A stretch of DNA of 64,000 nucleotides. Origin: Rhizobium sp. RCAM05350 (GTDB lineage: Bacteria; Pseudomonadota; Alphaproteobacteria; Rhizobiales; Rhizobiaceae). The notes under the pieces were generated by a model. The model was not told where the DNA came from, searched no databases, and saw only the letters and a program-made list of their open reading frames with translations. This document shows, piece after piece, positions 38,930-49,124 of the stretch. Every line of letters starts with the position of its first letter. Position 1 is the first letter of the stretch. Both the position numbers and the translations under genes were made by a program. Location: contig CP087974.1 of the NCBI GenBank assembly GCA_024426085.1, forward strand, positions 3,824,001-3,888,000, written 5' to 3'.

Positions 38930-40158
38930 TTAGTCCAGCGCATTGGCACGCGTCTTCAGGATCGCTGAAAAACGTGGGTCGAAGGCGCGGCTGATCGGTT
39001 CGGCGGCTGCACCCAGCGCTACCGACCAGGGATCGGTCATGCCCAGCTGCAGGCGTGGTATCGAGCGGCCCGGACGGTTCGCGTTTGACGGAAGCAGCGG
39101 GTGGATGGCCTCCAGAAGCTTGCGGGTCAGCGCTTCCGGCCCGGTGGAGCACAGGATGACGGTCTGCGGATCGAAGATCGTCTCGATGATCTGCACGCCC
39201 CAGCGCAATTCTTCGGCGGCGACATCGATCCAGGATGCGATGGCCGGGTCACCCGTATTGACCAGCCTGTTCAGCCGTTCGGGCAGGCCGGGATCGGACG
39301 GGTCCGCGCCGAGGTGCTGGTAGAGCGAGGCGAGCGACGCGCGGTGTTCGAGTGACGTCTGGTCCGGGCGCCGCATGGTGGGGGGCAGAAGCACCATGCC
39401 GATTTCGCCGGCATTGCCATTCTCACCGGCATAGAGTTCGCCGTTCAGAATGAGGCCGGCGCCGATACTGTAGCCGACATAGAGGCAGACGGCGTGGTCG
39501 ATGCCATGGGCTGCACCCACCATGCGTTCGGCGGTGGCGCAGGCGGCGGCGTCGTTCTGTAGCGCCACCTCAAGCCCGGTGCCAGCGGCTAGCGTTTCCA
39601 GCAGCGGAAAATTCTGCCAGGCGGCCATCATCCACTGATCATCATTATCGGTCGCCAACCCGAACGGACCCGGCATGGCAACGCCGAGGCCGACAAGCCG
39701 CTTTTCGGCCTGTTCGGCAATGCCGGCAAGTTCCGTGCGGACATGTTCGATCAGGTCGAGAATGACCTTGGCGCCATTGGCCGGGCCGCCCGGCGGCAGG
39801 TTTGCCTGGGCGCGGACCAGAACGGTACCGATGAGATCCACAGCAATGGCACGCGTGACATGCCGGTCGATCTGCAGGCCGATGGCAAACGCGCCGTCCG
39901 GCACCAGGCGATAGGGGGTCGAGGGCTGGCCGCGGCCGTTACATGTACGGCTGCCAGCGAAACGACCAGTCCATCCCGCTCCAGATCCTCGATGATGTTG
40001 GATACGGTCTGCTTGGTGAGCCTTGTTGCCCGGGCGAGATCGGCGCGCGACAATTGCCCGTTCAGCCGCAGCGCGTCGATCATGACGCGGCGGTTATGGG
40101 CGCTGGTGCCCTCCTGATTGGTGCCGCTCTTGGCCCGGATCGGTCGCATCTCGTTCAT
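38930..40158 (-). CDS. ROK-family transcriptional regulator (NagC/XylR type), frameshifted
   Basis: About 410 residues. The N-terminal winged HTH (NGQLSRADLARATRLTKQTVSNII) is followed by a ROK sugar-kinase fold (GLGVAMPGPFG, LQNDAAACATAE, LYVGYSIGAGLILNGELY, GENGNAGEIG). The ROK zinc motif CxCGxxGCxE is absent; the equivalent region reads PPTMRRPDQTSLEHR. One break near 39910 is inferred. The ATG at 40158 is my choice; a start at 40197 is possible. It diverges from an importer operon, with a 9-bp dyad in the gap, and is probably its repressor. Confidence 0.83.
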
Positions 40159-40200
40159 CCCATGAAATCCCCTTGACACCATTAGAATATTGAACAAGAA

Positions 40201-40223
40201 TTAAGTCAAAGCAATTGACTTAA
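40201..40223. promoter_or_regulatory. Candidate ROK operator
   Basis: TTAAGTCAA-AGCAA-TTGACTTAA: perfect 9-bp inverted repeats with a 5-base spacer, 43 bases upstream of the ROK start and 170 bases upstream of the binding-protein gene. It sits in the AT-rich part of the divergent gap, where both promoters should lie. Confidence 0.65.
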
Positions 40224-40394
40224 TAAAGAGAGCCGCAGAGCTTTTAAGGGAACAAACGGCATTACGGGATCAGTCCTAGTGGCCGCGCAACACTTCGACA
40301 AGGCATGCCGGACGCCGCTTTTAAGCGGGTTCACGGAAAGGCGCGTTTTGGCGGGCCGACGAGACGACTGTTGTTATCACTGGAGGGAAAAGAC

Positions 40395-41633
40395 ATGCTG
40401 AAATCCAAACGCAATGCGCTTATGGGGGCTGCCCTGGTCGGCGCATTCTTTGCAACCAACGCCTATGCCGAAACGACGCTCAACGCTTTGTTCATGGCGC
40501 AGGCCGCCTATAGCGAAGCCGATGTCCGCGCCATGACCGACGCCTTTGCCAAGGCCAATCCGGACGTCAAGGTCAATCTCGAGTTCGTGCCCTACGAGGG
40601 CCTGCACGACAAGACCGTTCTGGCGCAGGGGTCCGGCGGCGGCTACGATGTCGTTCTGTTCGACGTGATCTGGCCGGCCGAATATGCCAGCAACAAGGTG
40701 CTGGTCGATGTCTCGTCGCGCATCACCGATGACATGACCAAGGGCGTTCTGCCCGGCGCCTGGACGACTGTCCAGTATGACGGTGCCTATTACGGCATGC
40801 CGTGGATTCTCGATACGAAATACCTGTTCTACAACAAGGAAATCCTCGAAAAGGCCGGCATCAAGACGCCGCCGAAAACCTGGGACGAGCTTGCCGAGCA
40901 GGCCAAGGCCATCAAGGATAAGGGCCTTCTGGCTACCCCGATCGCCTGGAGCTGGTCGCAGGCCGAAGCCGCGATCTGCGACTACACCACGCTGGTCAGC
41001 GCCTATGGCGGCAGTTTCCTGAAGGACGGCAAGCCGGACTTTCAGACCGGTGGCGGCCTCGATGCGCTGAAATACATGGTGTCGAGCTATTCGTCCGGCA
41101 TCTCCAATCCGAATTCCAAGGAATTCCTCGAGGAAGACGTCCGCAAGGTGTTTGAAAACGGTGAAGCCGCTTTCGCGCTGAACTGGACCTACATGTACAA
41201 CCTCGCCAATACCGGCAAGGACAGCAAGGTGGCCGGCAAGGTCGGTGTCGTTCCGGCACCGGGCGTTGCGGGCAAGAGCGAGGTTTCGGCGGTCAACGGC
41301 TCGATGGGCCTTGGCATTACCGCAACCAGCAAGCATCCAGACGAGGCCTGGAAATACATCACCTTCATGACCTCGCAGGCCGTGCAGAACCAGTATGCCA
41401 AGCTCAGCCTGCCGATCTGGGCTTCGTCCTATGAGGATGCGGCCGTCAGCAAGGATCAGGAGGAGCTGATCGCTGCTGCCAAGCTGTCGCTGGCTGCCAT
41501 GTATCCGCGGCCGACGACGCCGAAATACCAGGAACTGTCCGTCGCGCTGCAGCAGGCCATTCAGGAAGCTCTGCTTGGCCAGACAAGTCCGGAGGATGCC
41601 CTGAAGACCGCCGCCGACAATAGCGGTCTCTAA
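40395..41633 (+). CDS. Family 1 extracellular sugar-binding protein
   Basis: Exported lipid-free binding protein of 412 residues, frame intact. The signal peptide (MLKSKRNALMGAALVGAFFATNAYA) has GGAGGG upstream of the ATG. The mature protein shows FAKANPDVKVNLEFVPYEG, YDVVLFDVIWPAEYAS, GMPWILDTKYLFYNKEIL and AFALNWTYMYNLA, typical of MalE-like/family 1 proteins for oligosaccharides, polyols or amino sugars. It leads an operon with two MalFG-type permeases, an SIS protein, a PfkB kinase and an ATPase. Confidence 0.9.
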   Translation: MLKSKRNALMGAALVGAFFATNAYAETTLNALFMAQAAYSEADVRAMTDAFAKANPDVKVNLEFVPYEGLHDKTVLAQGSGGGYDVVLFDVIWPAEYASNKVLVDVSSRITDDMTKGVLPGAWTTVQYDGAYYGMPWILDTKYLFYNKEILEKAGIKTPPKTWDELAEQAKAIKDKGLLATPIAWSWSQAEAAICDYTTLVSAYGGSFLKDGKPDFQTGGGLDALKYMVSSYSSGISNPNSKEFLEEDVRKVFENGEAAFALNWTYMYNLANTGKDSKVAGKVGVVPAPGVAGKSEVSAVNGSMGLGITATSKHPDEAWKYITFMTSQAVQNQYAKLSLPIWASSYEDAAVSKDQEELIAAAKLSLAAMYPRPTTPKYQELSVALQQAIQEALLGQTSPEDALKTAADNSGL

Positions 41634-41675
41634 GGCTGAAGGGGTCCGCCCCTTCGCCTCGCATCCACCGATCTT

Positions 41676-41700
41676 CGGGCGGCACCCTCCCTGCCGCCCG
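41676..41700 (+). other. Intercistronic hairpin after the binding protein gene
   Basis: CGGGCGGCA / TGCCGCCCG, a perfect 9-bp stem with a 7-base loop, 43 bases past the binding-protein stop and 52 bases before the first permease ATG. No U-run follows. It sits in the same place as hairpins in the other four importer operons. Confidence 0.6.
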
Positions 41701-41752
41701 GACCCTTTGATCGCCCCTTGCATCCCATGATTTTTTCAGGAAGAGTTGCCCC

Positions 41753-42637
41753 ATGTCCGGGACATCGATGACCACACGCGCATGGCTGCTGATGCTGCCG
41801 CTGCTCGCCGTCATGATCGCCGTCATCGGCTGGCCGCTCGCCGATACCGTCGGGCTCTCCTTCACCGATGCCAAGCTTGTCGGCACCGCCGGTAATTTCG
41901 TCGGCATCGACAACTATGTGAAGACGCTGACGAGTTCGAATTTCCAGCGCACGCTGACGACCACGACGATCTTTGCCGTCATCTCGGTCTTTGCCGAAAT
42001 GGTTCTGGGGGTTCTGGCGGCCCTTCTGCTCAATCAGCAATTTTACGGCCGCACCGTTTTGCGCGGATTGATGATCCTGCCCTGGGCGTTGCCGACCGTC
42101 GTCAACGCCACGCTCTGGCGGCTGATCTACAATCCCTGAATATGGCGCGCTGAACGCGGCCTTGATGCAGATCGGCATGCTTGACGCCTATCGCTCCTGG
42201 CTCGGCGAACCTGGCACCGCGCTGGCGTCACTGATCATCGCCGATTGCTGGAAGAATTTCCCGTTGGTGGCGCTGATCGCGCTTGCAGCCCTGCAGGCCG
42301 TGCCCGCGATATCACGGCCGCGTCGCTGGTCGATGGTGCCGGACCCTTTGCCCGTTTCCGCTTTGTCATCCTGCCATATCTTGCCGGTCCGCTGATCGTG
42401 GCGCTGGTGCTTAGAACCATCGAAGCGTTCAAGGTCTTCGACATCATCTGGGTGATGACCCGTGGCGGACCCGCGAACAGCACCCGCACGTTGTCGATCC
42501 TCGTCTATCAGGAGGCGTTTTCCTTCCAGCGTGCCGGATCGGGGGCCTCGCTGGCACTGATCGTCACGCTTCTGGTGGCGGTTCTGGCTGCGGCCTATGC
42601 CGTGTTGGTGCGGCGGACTGCAGGGAGCACGGCATAA
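41753..42637 (+). CDS. MalF-type sugar importer permease, frameshifted
   Basis: Permease of the BPD_transp_1 family, about 294 residues, six helices. It begins MTTRAWLLMLPLLAVMIAVIG and continues GWPLADTVGLSFTDA; the region LRGLMILPWALPTVVNATLWRLIYN is typical of MalF/UgpA proteins. The coupling loop reads ITAASLVDGAGPFARFRFVILP. Breaks near 42137 (creating a false stop after IYNP) and near 42308 are inferred. The last base overlaps the next gene's start. Confidence 0.87.
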
Positions 42638-43477
42638 TGGAACGCAAGAGCTTCCTGTTTTCCTTCTTCATCCATGCCTGCGCTGCTGCTTGCGGTCATC
42701 ATTCTTGCACCAGTGGTCTGGCTGTTCATCATGAGCATCTCGCCTGCTGCCGACCTTACGGCCAAGCCGCTTGTCTGGTGGCCGCAGACGGTCGATTTCT
42801 CGCGCTACGGCATCTTGCTTTCCAGCGTCGAAAACAGCGCCGGTGCCGCCTTTGTCGCATCGCTGGTCAACAGCATTCTCGTTGCCGGCATGGCGACCGT
42901 CGCCGCCCTCGTGCTTGCCATTCCGGCGGCCTGGGCCGTGTCGCGCACGCCGTCCGTCGGCTGGTCGCTGTATATGGTGATCGCCACCTATATGCTGCCG
43001 GTGGCGCTGGCGGTGCCGCTCTATTTTGGGCTTGCGCATCTCGGCCTGCTCAACAGTGTTTTCGGTTTGGCACTGGTCTATCTAACCATCCTTGCACCGT
43101 TCACCACCTGGCTGATGAAATCCGGTTTCGACGCCATCCCGAAGGAGATCGAGGCGGCTGCAATGATGGATGGGGCAGGGCTGTTTGCAACGTTGCGGAT
43201 CATCACCCTGCCGCTGGCTGCACCGGTGATGGCGACGTCGGCGCTGTTTGCCTTCCTGCTCGCCTGGGATGAATTCTTCTATGCGCTGCTGTTCACGTCC
43301 GACCTGCGCGCCAAGACACTGACCGTCGCCATCGCCGATCTCGCCGGTGGCCGTGTTTCCGATTACGGACTGATCGCAACCGCGGGCGTGCTTGCCGCCC
43401 TGCCGCCCGTGGTGATCGGTCTTGTCATGCAACGCGCCCTGATTTCCGGGCTCACCAGCGGCGGCGTCAAGGGATGA
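42637..43477 (+). CDS. MalG-type sugar importer permease, frameshifted
   Basis: Second BPD_transp_1 permease, about 280 residues with six helices. The coupling loop is EIEAAAMMDGAGLFATLRIITLP and LLAWDEFFYALLFT is the family's usual C-terminal segment. One break near 42672 lies just after the first 12 residues (MERKSFLFSFFI) and before MPALLLAVIIL. The start overlaps the MalF-type gene and the stop overlaps the SIS gene by 4 bases, so the operon is tightly coupled. Confidence 0.87.
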
Positions 43478-44496
43478 CCATGACTTCAAACGATAATCGC
43501 CCGTTAGGGCTGCAGGCAATCGACCGCGAAATGGCCCGCCAGAATACCGATGCCATCGCGTCGTTCGAAAGCGCCGGCGAGAGAGCCAAGTCGATCGCCA
43601 CATCGTTGCGGGAAACCGGTGGCCTGCTGCTGCTCGGCATGGGCGGGTCGCATGCCGTCAACCGGGCGGTCGAGCCGCTTTATCGGGCGCTCGGCATCAA
43701 GGCGATCGCAATCACTTTGTCCGAGCAGCTGGGAGAGCCGCTTGCGATCGAAGGCCGCACCGTTCTGATCACCTCGCAATCCGGCGAGAGCGCCGAAGTG
43801 TTGCGCTGGTTTGCCGAGACCGGCGGCAACAAGGACACGTTCGGCCTGACGCTGGAGGGGACATCCTTTCTGGCGAGGACCGCGCCTTGCCTCGTCGGCG
43901 CTGGTGGCACCGAGCTCGCCTTTGCAGCGACGCGCAGCCTGACGGTGAGTTTTGCGCTGCATCTGTCGGTGCTCGCAGCGCTCGGCGAAGATCCGGCACC
44001 GGCGCTGGCGGCGCTTGCGTCGCCTGCCACCAATGATATTGCTCCGGCGCTCGCCGCCTTCGAAAACGTCGCGACGGTGGTCACCTCCGGGCGGCGTCTG
44101 CAGGGACTTGCGGAAGCGCTCGCACTCGGGCTGACCGAATTGTCGCGTTATCCCTGCTTTTCGCTGGAGGGCGGACAGCTTCGGCATGGTCCGATGGAAA
44201 TGCTGGGTCCGAAGGTCGGCGTTGTGCTGTTCAGGGGCAATGATGCGACCGCCGATCTGGTGACGGCGATGGCGGTATCGGCGGTGGAGACCGGGGCTCC
44301 GGTCGTCGTGTTCGATGCTTCCGGAAAAACGCCGGTGGAGGGGACGACAACGCTCAGCTTCGCGCCGGCAACGGGACTTGCTGCTGTCTTCTCGATGCTG
44401 CCCGTTGCCCAGCGCTTCATGATCGCCTTTGCTGAGGCTCGGGTCGACAATGCCGGAACGCCGGTGCGCTCCACCAAGATTACCCGGAGCGAATGA
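43474..44496 (+). CDS. SIS-domain sugar-phosphate isomerase/deglycase (GlmS isomerase-like)
   Basis: 340 residues, frame intact, with two sugar isomerase (SIS) domains. The first has GGLLLLGMGGSHAVNRA and the phosphosugar loop LITSQSGESAEVL. The second has VVTSGRRLQGLAEALALGLTE and SLEGGQLRHGPMEML, matching the catalytic Glu/His region of GlmS- and FrlB-type proteins. There is no glutaminase domain. Together with the PfkB kinase that follows, it could act as a fructosamine-6-phosphate deglycase or an amino-sugar deaminase/isomerase. This assignment is inference from gene order. Confidence 0.82.
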   Translation: MTMTSNDNRPLGLQAIDREMARQNTDAIASFESAGERAKSIATSLRETGGLLLLGMGGSHAVNRAVEPLYRALGIKAIAITLSEQLGEPLAIEGRTVLITSQSGESAEVLRWFAETGGNKDTFGLTLEGTSFLARTAPCLVGAGGTELAFAATRSLTVSFALHLSVLAALGEDPAPALAALASPATNDIAPALAAFENVATVVTSGRRLQGLAEALALGLTELSRYPCFSLEGGQLRHGPMEMLGPKVGVVLFRGNDATADLVTAMAVSAVETGAPVVVFDASGKTPVEGTTTLSFAPATGLAAVFSMLPVAQRFMIAFAEARVDNAGTPVRSTKITRSE

Positions 44497-44497
44497 C

Positions 44498-45430
44498 ATG
44501 CGTCCGCTTGCGGTGATCGGAAACGTCAATGTCGACTTGATCCTTGGGCCGGCGGAGCCATGGCCGAAGGCGGGCACGGAGATCATCGTCGATCATGATG
44601 AATTGCGGGTTGGCGGCTCGGCCGGCAATGCAGCCCTTGCCTGGAAGGCGCTGGGTGTCGATTTCGATATCGCCGCCAATAGCGGCACCGACGAGTTCGG
44701 TCGCTGGCTGCGCGAGTCCTTCGGCTCTCAGGCGGCGAAGTGGCCGATCCGGCCGGAAGGCACCACGCTTTCGGTCGGCATCACTCATCCCGACGGCGAG
44801 CGAACATTCTTTGACGCGCGGTCACCTGCCGCGGTTTTCGCTCGACTGCGTGTTTGCCGCCCTTGATGGTGTCAGGCTATCCGGCGGCTACGCACTGCTC
44901 TGCGGCTCCTTCCTGACGGACGATCTGACGGCGGATTATCCCTCCCTGTTCGACTGGACCGACACGCATGGCATCACGCTGGCGCTCGACACCGGCTGGC
45001 CGCTCGATGGCTGGACGGAGAAAAACCGGCAGGCGACGCGCGGCTGGCTGTCCCGCTGCGGCTGCGCGCTGTTGAACGAGGTGGAATCGACGACGTTGTC
45101 CGGCCTTGCCGACCCCACGGAGGCCGCCCGCGAACTCAGGCGTCATATGCCGAAGGATGCCATCGTGGTCGTGAAGCGCGGCCCGGATGGAGCGCTCGCG
45201 ATCGGTGCGGATGGCATGCTGGTGTCCGCAGCGGCGCCGAGCGTTGCTGTCGTCGATACGATCGGTGCCGGCGATGTCTTCAATGCTGCCTTCCTCGCGG
45301 CGCTTGCCGAAGGCCGGCCGCTTCAGGACTGTTTGCAGGCTGGAACCGCTGTCGCCTCGCGTGCCATTTCCACACTCCCCGTAGCTATGGCGGCCCGTTC
45401 GTGGTCGCGACCGGAGAGACCGCATCATGA
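44498..45430 (+). CDS. PfkB/ribokinase-family sugar kinase, frameshifted
   Basis: About 310 residues. The N-terminal signature region is VIGNVNVDLILG and RVGGSAGNAALAWKALG. The C-terminal ATP/anion-hole motif with catalytic Asp is VVDTIGAGDVFNAAFLAAL, and VVVKRGPDGALA precedes it. Breaks near 44840 and 45382 are inferred; after the second the protein ends RSYGGPFVVATGETAS and its stop overlaps the ATPase ATG. Likely substrate is the imported sugar or Amadori compound, phosphorylated before the SIS protein acts. Confidence 0.83.
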
Positions 45431-46504
45431 GCGCGCTCGAAATCGAGAATATCCGAAAGACCTATGGTGCGCTGGAAACCCTGAAGGGCATCGATATCTC
45501 GCTGGAAAGCGGCGAGTTTCTGGTGCTGCTGGGATCATCGGGTTGCGGCAAGTCGACCTTGCTCAACATTATCGCCGGCCTTGCCGAGGCGTCGGGTGGC
45601 GATATCCGGATCGGTGGCCGCTCGATCCTTGGCGTGCATCCGAAGGACCGCGACATCGCCATGGTCTTCCAGTCCTACGCGCTCTATCCGAACCTCTCGG
45701 TCCACCGCAACATCGGCTTCGGGCTGGAAATGCGCAAGGTGCCTGCAGCAGAGCGGGAAAAGGCAGTGCAGGAAACGGCCAAGCTGCTGCAGATCGAGAA
45801 TCTGCTGGACCGCAAGCCGGGCCAGCTCTCGGGTGGCCAGCGCCAGCGTGGCGATCGGCCGGGCGCTGGTGCGCAAGCCGCAGGTCTTCCTGTTCGACGA
45901 ACCACTCTCCAACCTCGACGCCAAGCTACGCATGGAGACCCGCACCGAGTTGAAGCGGCTGCACCAGATGCTTGGCACGACGATCGTGTATGTCACCCAC
46001 GACCAGATCGAGGCGATGACGCTGGCGACAAGGATCGCAGTGATGCGCAACGGCCGGATCGAGCAACTTGGCACGCCGGAGGAGGTCTATGACCATCCGG
46101 CGACGCTCTATGTCGCCGGTTTCGTCGGCTCGCCGCCGATGAACGTCCTGGATGGCGTGATCACCGGTGAGGGCGTGCAGCTGGATGGTTCGGGCGCCGT
46201 CATCGCTTTGCCGGCGCGGCTGAAAAACGCGGCATCCACGGGACGACCGGTCAAGCTGGGGGTGCGTCCGGAAGCGCTTCGTCTGGTGGCTGACGCGGCC
46301 GAGAGTCCCGTGCTCGACGTCGAGATCGAGGTTGTCGAACTGACCGGCCCGGAGCTGGTGGTGACGGGTCGGGTCAGTGGACAGCGGGTCACCGCCTGCT
46401 TGCCGCCGCGCACCAAGCTGACGGTCGGCATGAAGGAGGCTTTCGGCTTTGACGAGGACGCGCTGCATCTTTTCGATGCACAGACGGAACTGGCGCTCGG
46501 CTGA
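45427..46504 (+). CDS. UgpC/MsmX-type sugar importer ATPase, frameshifted
   Basis: About 359 residues. Walker A GSSGCGKST, Q-loop VFQSYALYPNL, signature LSGGQRQR, Walker B FLFDEPLSNLDAKLR and switch HDQIEA are present, followed by the C-terminal OB-type regulatory domain (VKLGVRPEALRLV). One missing or extra base near 45848, right after GGQRQR, splits the gene. It is the last gene of the operon and supplies the ATPase for the MalFG-type permeases. MsmX-type ATPases are sometimes shared between importers. Confidence 0.9.
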
Positions 46505-46644
46505 CCATACTGAACGGGTATTCGGCTTGGGGCCATCTTTGAGGGTTGGGTAGCCTTACTGCCCTCCGGGCTGATAATAGAGGTGGTTCTTCAACAGCCA
46601 CAAGCCCGGCGGAAGCGCGCAGTCAATAGGCGTTGTCAGCGGCA

Positions 46645-47094
46645 TTATTTGGCGCGAGGTGCACAATCGGGTGCGGCGATGCGGATGGGACGTGTTCCGA
46701 CTGGAGCGCCGGTCGCGCGGTCGATGGTGATGGGATCGATCTCCGTTCCGGTCTCGGCGTCGAAGAAGCGGGTCACCTCGCCCCCGCCGCGGTGCCTGCG
46801 TCCCCAAGCGCCGATCGCAAACAGAACCGGCAGAAAGTCGCGGCCGGCTTCCGTCAGCACATATTCGTCCCGTGGCGGACGGTCGGAATAGCGGCGTTTC
46901 TCCAGCAGCCCATCCTCGGTCAGTGATGAAAGCCGCCCCGTCAGCATCGTCGGCGCGATACCGAGGCTCTTGCGAAAATCATCGAAGCGGGTCAGTCCCG
47001 CATGGGCGTCGCGCATGATCAGTATGCTCCATGCGTCCCCCACAAGTGCCAGGCTGCGGGCAATCAGGCATGGCTGGTCCGAAAGATTCTTCAT
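46645..47094 (-). CDS. HxlR-family winged-helix regulator
   Basis: 149 residues, frame intact. The HxlR core is visible: CLIARSLALVGDAWSILIMRDA, RFDDFRKSLGIAPTMLTGRL and EKRRYSDRPPRDEYVLTEAG. The N-terminal Cys in QPCLIA matches the redox/electrophile-sensing cysteine of many HxlR proteins. It diverges from an SDR gene and probably represses the reductase genes in response to quinones or reactive carbonyls (inference from family). The 140 bases beyond its stop carry no recognisable gene. Confidence 0.87.
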   Translation of the reverse strand: MKNLSDQPCLIARSLALVGDAWSILIMRDAHAGLTRFDDFRKSLGIAPTMLTGRLSSLTEDGLLEKRRYSDRPPRDEYVLTEAGRDFLPVLFAIGAWGRRHRGGGEVTRFFDAETGTEIDPITIDRATGAPVGTRPIRIAAPDCAPRAK

Positions 47095-47111
47095 GTTGAT
47101 ATCTTTTTAGT

Positions 47112-47140
47112 AGTGACTTGATATTGATTTGATAGTAACT
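47112..47140. promoter_or_regulatory. Imperfect dyad in the HxlR-SDR gap
   Basis: AGTGAC at 47112-47117 and GTAACT at 47135-47140 form near-inverted half sites, with tandem TTGATA repeats between them. The position, 18-46 bases from the HxlR start, suits an HxlR operator. The match is weak. Confidence 0.3.
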
Positions 47141-47183
47141 GATTGCTCATCGATGTTCCATGACAAAATGAAAGCGGAAACCG

Positions 47184-47996
47184 ATGAGCAAGACAGAACG
47201 CGGCATCGCCCTGGTCACAGGTGCTTCCTCCGGGATCGGGCTGGCGACGGCCCAAGCGTTGCGGCGCGATGGCTACCGTGTCTTCGGCACCAGCCGAAAG
47301 CCGATGCCCGATACCGCGGATGGGATCATGATGCTGATCTGCGACGTAATCGACGATGCATCCGTGCAGAGCGTCGTCGACGAGGTTCTGAGCCGCGCAG
47401 GGCGGATCGATCTTCTCGTCAACAATGCCGGGATCGGACTGCTCGGCGGCGCTGAGGAATCGACGACGGAGCAGGTGAAGGCCGTATTCGACGTGAACGT
47501 GTTCGGCACCATACGCATGACAAATGCGGTCCTGCCCGTGATGAGACGGCAGCGTCGAGGCCGGATCGTCAACCTCAGTTCGATACTCGGGCTGATCCCC
47601 GCTCCCTATAATGCGCTCTACGCATCGACCAAGCACGCCATCGAGGGCTATTCCGAGTCCCTCGACCACGAAGTGCGAACGCAGGGCATCCGGATCGTGC
47701 TTGTCGAACCCGGCGTGACCCGCACCTCCTTTGAAGAGAACATCACGCGACCGGACCGGCCGCTTGCCGTCTACGATACGGCTCGCACTGAGGCGGAGAA
47801 GCTGATGCGCGAGATCGTCGCGAAAGGCGATGCACCCGAGGTGGTCGCGGATGCCGTCGTAATGGCCGCCAATGCTGCATCGCCGAGGAGACGCTACACC
47901 GCAGGAAAAGCCGCAGGGCAGGTGCACTTCATGCGCCGCTTCCTGCCCGAGTCCTTCGTCGACAAGAACCTTCGGAAGTTCAGCAGGCTTCCCTGA
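47184..47996 (+). CDS. Short-chain dehydrogenase/reductase
   Basis: Classical SDR of 270 residues, frame intact. Nucleotide site LVTGASSGIGLATAQAL, NNAGIGLLG, and catalytic Ser/Tyr/Lys in NLSSILG and YASTKHA. VEPGVTRTSF follows as usual. It lies divergently from the HxlR gene and 62 bases before a quinone-oxidoreductase-like gene on the same strand, so the two are probably co-regulated in a carbonyl/quinone detoxification unit. Confidence 0.88.
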   Translation: MSKTERGIALVTGASSGIGLATAQALRRDGYRVFGTSRKPMPDTADGIMMLICDVIDDASVQSVVDEVLSRAGRIDLLVNNAGIGLLGGAEESTTEQVKAVFDVNVFGTIRMTNAVLPVMRRQRRGRIVNLSSILGLIPAPYNALYASTKHAIEGYSESLDHEVRTQGIRIVLVEPGVTRTSFEENITRPDRPLAVYDTARTEAEKLMREIVAKGDAPEVVADAVVMAANAASPRRRYTAGKAAGQVHFMRRFLPESFVDKNLRKFSRLP

Positions 47997-48058
47997 TTGA
48001 GCTTTCATTGCCGCATTGCTGGAGCTGCCGGCTCACCACAGAAACGAAAGTCAGTCCG

Positions 48059-49061
48059 ATGAAATCATTCCTGATCGATCGCTACACGAAAGGCGGCGCC
48101 CTGCGGCTCGGCGAAAGTCCCGCGCCGGAGTTGCGGGATAACGACGTCATGGTCGAGATTCATGCCGCTGGCGTGAACCCCTTGGACAACAAGATCAGGG
48201 ACGGCGAGTTCAAGCTCATCCTGCCCTACCGCCTTCCGCTGGTGCTGGGCAACGAGGTGGCGGGCGTCGTGGTCCGGGTCGGGGCCAATGTCCGGCAATT
48301 CAAACCCGGTGACGCGGTCTATGCACGTCCGGCCCAGGATCGCATCGGAACATTCGCAGAATATATCGCCATTGACGCTGCCGACGTGGCGATGAAGCCG
48401 AACAATCTGACCATGGAGGAGGCCGCATCCATTCCGCTTGTCGCCCTGACTGCATGGCAGGCGCTTGTCGAACGGGCCAATGTGCAGAAGGGGCAGAAGG
48501 TCCTGATCCATGCCGGCTCGGGCGGCGTGGGCACGATCGCAATCCAGCTTGCCAAGCATCTTGGGGCCTATGTCGCCACGACCACGAGCACGGCAAACAT
48601 CGCGCTTGTGAAAAATCTCGGCGCTGATGTGGTGGTCGACTACAAGAGGGACGATTTCGAGAAAGTGCTGCAGGGGTATGACGTTGTGCTGAACAGCCTC
48701 GGCAAGGACACGCTGGAGAAATCCCTTCGTGTGCTGAAGCTGGGCGGGAAGCTGATTTCGATTTCCGGCCCACCCGATCCTGACTTCGTGAGGAAAAGTG
48801 GCTTTGGTTGGCCGCTGCGACAGGTCATGCGCCTGCTGAGTTTCGGCATCAGGAGAAAATCGAAACGCCTGGGGATCAGCTACTCGTTTCTGTTCATGAC
48901 AGCGAACGGCGCGCAACTCGGCAAGATCACCTCCCTGATCGAGGCGGGTGACATACGCCCGGTGATGGACCGGGTCTTCCCGTTCGAGAGGACCAATGAG
49001 GCACTGGCCTATGTCGAAACGGGTCGCGCGGAAAGGCAAGGTCGTCGTCGCTGTGAAGTGA
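48059..49061 (+). CDS. Zinc-independent MDR oxidoreductase (quinone oxidoreductase-like), frameshifted at the end
   Basis: NADPH-dependent MDR-family reductase of about 334 residues. GEVAG-type motif VLGNEVAGVVVRVG, then AASIPLVALTAWQALVERA and the Rossmann site VLIHAGSGGVGTIAIQLAK. Catalytic zinc Cys/His ligands are absent, as in QOR and enoyl reductases. One break near 49047 disturbs the last ten residues; the correct end KGKVVVAVK stops at 49061. It is probably in the HxlR regulon with the upstream SDR. Confidence 0.86.
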
Positions 49062-49124
49062 CGTCCGGGGCTGATCGGGCCAAGGCCAAATGCGCAGAAG
49101 TCAACGTCTTCTGCTCGCGATGTC

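Noticed and set aside
40377-41723. Long open frame opposite the family 1 binding protein
   Set aside because: The plus strand has a clear signal peptide and binding-protein motifs; the minus frame does not.
46505-46644. Small gene in the gap between the UgpC-type ATPase and HxlR genes
   Set aside because: Only a 25-codon minus-strand stretch without start context or motifs is visible.
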